A stretch of 8,126 bases of DNA from an uncultured Ruminococcus sp. (GTDB lineage: Bacteria; Bacillota_A; Clostridia; Oscillospirales; Acutalibacteraceae): assembly GCA_902773395.1 (NCBI GenBank), contig CACYEJ010000059.1, forward strand, positions 1 to 8,126, in the 5' to 3' direction. Shown here one piece after another: positions 6,067 to 8,126 of this stretch (positions are counted from its first letter, which is position 1; each line of letters starts with the position of its first letter). The translations under genes were made by a program, and so were the position numbers. The notes beneath the pieces are model-generated. The model was not told where the DNA came from, did not search any database, and worked only from the letters and a program-made list of their open reading frames with translations.

Positions 6067-6072
6067 ATTATA
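6067..6072 (-). promoter_or_regulatory. Candidate -10 box ahead of icd
   Basis: A perfect TATAAT on the minus strand (context CAGTATATAATG), 25 nt before the icd ATG. No good -35 box lies at 16-19 nt (ATAAAA at 17). A short repeat, GACAG and CTGTC about 15 nt apart, lies just upstream and might be a binding site for a regulator. It could give icd and rex a promoter separate from aconitase. Confidence 0.35.
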
Positions 6073-6116
6073 TACTGACAGACTCTTGTTTTTATGCTGT
6101 CTTTAAAATAATATAT

Positions 6117-6162
6117 AGCCAAGGCAAAGCTATCTCTTTGTTAAGACATCTTTGCCTTAGCT
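6117..6162 (-). terminator. Hairpin between acn and icd, possible terminator or processing site
   Basis: Arms AAGGCAAAG (6121-6129) and CTTTGCCTT (6150-6158) pair perfectly over 9 bp; beyond one mismatch another 3 bp (AGC with GCT) pair. The loop is 20 nt. On the minus strand the exit sequence is GGCTATATATTATTTTAAAG, without a clean U run, so termination would be partial. It starts about 20 nt after the aconitase stop codon and may set different levels of aconitase and isocitrate dehydrogenase. Confidence 0.45.
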
Positions 6163-6181
6163 TATTATCGTTATCGAATCA

Positions 6182-8113
6182 TTAAGAATTCTCTCTTGTA
6201 TAATCGAGTAAACCGCCTGCAATGATTATTGCCTTTGTACGATCAGTAAGCTCACAGTCAACCGGAATATCAATACCCTTTGTCACATTAGTAACAACAA
6301 TAGGCTCGTTATTCTCAAGCTTAGCTTTTACATCGGAAATCACAAGCTCGTCGCCCTGAGCAATCTTTTCATAGTCATCAGGATTAACGAAAGTAAGCGG
6401 AAGAATTCCTGCATTAATCAAGTTACTCTTGTGAATTCTTGCAAAGCTCTTAACAAGCACTGCCTTTACACCAAGATAAAGCGGAGCAAGTGCTGCATGC
6501 TCACGAGACGAACCCTGACCATAGTTAGCACCGCCGACAATTATCGACTTGCCAAGAGCCAATGCTCTCTGCGGGAATTCCTTGTCACATACTGTAAAGC
6601 AATGCTGCGAAATAGCTGGAATGTTGGAACGAAGCGGAAGTATCTTAGCTCCGGCAGGCATAATGTGATCGGTTGTAATGTTGTCCCCAACCTTTAATGC
6701 ACATGAAGCCTCGATAGTTTCCTCCAGCGGAGAGGTCTGCGGGAATGGCTTGATATTTGGACCTCTAAGTACCTCAACAGTGTCCATTTTCTCTTCCTCA
6801 ATCGGCGGAACAACCATATTATCGTTGATAAGGAACTGCTCTGGGAGCTTAATCTCAACAGCGTCGCCAAGCGTACGGGGATCGGTAAATACGCCTGTCA
6901 AAGCAGAAACAGCCGCTGTTTCAGGACTTACAAGATAAATCTGACCGTCGGCAGTACCTGAACGTCCCTCGAAGTTTCTGTTAAATGTTCTTAGAGAGAT
7001 ACCGGCAGAATTAGGCGACTGACCCATACCAATGCACGGTCCGCACGCACATTCGAGAATTCTCGCACCTGCTGCAATCAAATCACCCAACGCACCGTTC
7101 AATGCGAGCATATTGTAAACCTGCTTTGAACCCGGTGCAATTGCAAGCGATACACTCGGACAAACTGTTTTGCCCTTTAAAATTGCAGCAACTCTCATCA
7201 AATCAAGATAGCTTGAATTTGTACATGAACCGATACATACCTGATCAATCTTCTTAGGACCAATCTCTTCGATTGTCTTAACGTTATCAGGGCTATGCGG
7301 ACATGCAGCCATTGGAGCAAGCTTAGAAAGGTCAATATCAATAACCTCATCGTAAACTGCGTCATCGTCCGACTTCAGCTCAGACCAATCCTCTTCTCTG
7401 CCTTGAGCCTTCAGGAACTCCTTTGTAACTTCGTCTGATGGGAAGATTGATGTTGTTGCACCAAGCTCAGCACCCATATTTGTAATAGTAGCACGCTCAG
7501 GCACGGTAAGTGTTTTAACGCCCTCGCCTGCGTACTCGATAATCTTTCCTACGCCGCCCTTAACCGACATAATTTTGAGAACCTCAAGGATAACGTCCTT
7601 TGCAGATACCCACGGTGAGAGCTTGCCTGTAAGATTTACTTTAACCATTTTCGGCATTGTGATATAATACGCACCGCCGCCCATTGCAACAGCAACGTCG
7701 AGTCCGCCTGCACCCATTGCGAGCATACCGATACCGCCGCCCGTAGGAGTATGGCTGTCGGAGCCGATAAGAGTTTTGCCGGGAATGCCGAATCTTTCAA
7801 GATGAACCTGGTGACAAATACCATTACCCGGACGTGAAAAATAAATACCGTGTTTCTTTGCGACTGTCTGAATGAAACGATGGTCGTCGGCATTCTCAAA
7901 ACCTGTCTGCAAAGTGTTGTGATCAATGTAAGCGACACTTTTTTCTGTTTTTACTCTTGGTATACCGATAGCCTCAAACTCAAGATATGCCATTGTACCT
8001 GTAGCGTCCTGCGTAAGTGTCTGATCGATTCTAAGACCGATATCACTTCCAACCGTCATTTCACCGCTCAGAAGATGATTTTTAATAATCTTTTGTGCGA
8101 TTGTGTAACCCAT
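6182..8113 (-). CDS. acn: Aconitate hydratase (short bacterial/mitochondrial-like type)
   Basis: 643 residues. It isomerises citrate to isocitrate through cis-aconitate using a [4Fe-4S] cluster. The length fits the compact aconitase group of roughly 640-660 residues, not the ~900-residue AcnA or AcnB. Cluster ligands are Cys297 (IGSCTNS) and Cys357 and Cys360 (CACGPCIG). Other active-site motifs are LTQDATGTMA (33-42), GSDSHTPTGGG (117-127), DNITTDHI (477-484) and GQGSSREHAA (532-541) with the catalytic Ser and Arg. The C-terminal swivel domain begins at about 465. The whole gene is present: ATG at 8113 with GGAGGA (8121-8126) 7 nt upstream, right at the window edge, so the promoter is not visible. 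Isopropylmalate and homoaconitate dehydratases are relatives, but those are shorter or split and would not pair with icd. A citrate synthase upstream is plausible but not in view. Confidence 0.95.
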   Translation of the reverse strand: MGYTIAQKIIKNHLLSGEMTVGSDIGLRIDQTLTQDATGTMAYLEFEAIGIPRVKTEKSVAYIDHNTLQTGFENADDHRFIQTVAKKHGIYFSRPGNGICHQVHLERFGIPGKTLIGSDSHTPTGGGIGMLAMGAGGLDVAVAMGGGAYYITMPKMVKVNLTGKLSPWVSAKDVILEVLKIMSVKGGVGKIIEYAGEGVKTLTVPERATITNMGAELGATTSIFPSDEVTKEFLKAQGREEDWSELKSDDDAVYDEVIDIDLSKLAPMAACPHSPDNVKTIEEIGPKKIDQVCIGSCTNSSYLDLMRVAAILKGKTVCPSVSLAIAPGSKQVYNMLALNGALGDLIAAGARILECACGPCIGMGQSPNSAGISLRTFNRNFEGRSGTADGQIYLVSPETAAVSALTGVFTDPRTLGDAVEIKLPEQFLINDNMVVPPIEEEKMDTVEVLRGPNIKPFPQTSPLEETIEASCALKVGDNITTDHIMPAGAKILPLRSNIPAISQHCFTVCDKEFPQRALALGKSIIVGGANYGQGSSREHAALAPLYLGVKAVLVKSFARIHKSNLINAGILPLTFVNPDDYEKIAQGDELVISDVKAKLENNEPIVVTNVTKGIDIPVDCELTDRTKAIIIAGGLLDYTRENS

Positions 8114-8120
8114 AATGGAT

Positions 8121-8126
8121 TCCTCC
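8121..8126 (-). promoter_or_regulatory. Ribosome binding site of aconitase
   Basis: GGAGGA on the minus strand, 7 nt before the ATG at 8113. It confirms that the gene is complete although the window ends here. Confidence 0.8.

Noticed and set aside
6138..6155. Possible Rex operator in the acn-icd gap
   Set aside because: Only one half (TTGTTAA) is present. After the four-base spacer the second half reads TCTTTGC instead of TTAACAA, so a full operator is not supported.
5382..6185. Long open frame of 267 codons on the plus strand
   Set aside because: It lies opposite icd, which matches a known enzyme over its full length. The plus-strand product is Cys/Ser/Val-rich without any domain and has no ribosome binding site.
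7636..7938. 100-codon minus-strand frame inside aconitase
   Set aside because: Out-of-frame reading of the conserved aconitase core; no separate start signal.
1..8126. CRISPR, tRNA, insertion sequence or phage sequence
   Set aside because: No spaced direct repeats, no cloverleaf, no transposase or integrase frames, and nearly all of the window is filled by the seven genes listed.

Overview
The window reads as an ordinary chromosomal stretch of a low-to-moderate GC Firmicute, most likely a gut or rumen clostridium of the Ruminococcus / Oscillospiraceae type. The pointers are strong GGAGG-type ribosome binding sites, a dockerin-bearing secreted esterase-like protein (a cellulosome-style feature), a Rex repressor, and a sensor kinase of a clostridial architecture. 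Species cannot be assigned from the sequence alone. Every gene lies on the minus strand, so transcription runs from high to low coordinates. No mobile element, CRISPR array, tRNA or rRNA was seen.

Right block (about 8126 to 4141): a short-type aconitase, then an NADP-dependent isocitrate dehydrogenase of the eukaryote-like homodimeric class, then rex. Aconitase plus isocitrate dehydrogenase convert citrate to 2-oxoglutarate, the oxidative arm of the TCA cycle that fermenters use to feed glutamate synthesis. Rex is an NADH/NAD+-sensing repressor only 44 nt behind icd and probably on the same transcript. The acn-icd gap (140 nt) holds a hairpin and a TATAAT box. Behind rex is a hairpin that could end the transcript.

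Middle (3987 to 2923): a secreted protein with an N-terminal dockerin (two intact calcium-loop repeats) followed by an SGNH/GDSL hydrolase domain.

Left block (2884 to 1): a tight operon in the order response regulator, histidine kinase (8-nt overlap), VTC-domain protein of the polyphosphate-polymerase superfamily (15-nt gap), DUF4956 membrane protein (2-nt gap, cut by the window edge).

The most interesting observation is in this operon. The histidine kinase has Lys where the phospho-accepting His should be, and Ile where the nearby Thr should be. The response regulator beside it has Asn in place of the phospho-accepting Asp, has lost one acidic Mg2+ ligand, the switch Thr and the conserved Lys, and carries a shortened winged helix. 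Both reading frames are otherwise open and translationally coupled. This looks like a two-component pair that cannot run classical phosphotransfer but has been kept upstream of a predicted polyphosphate / membrane module.
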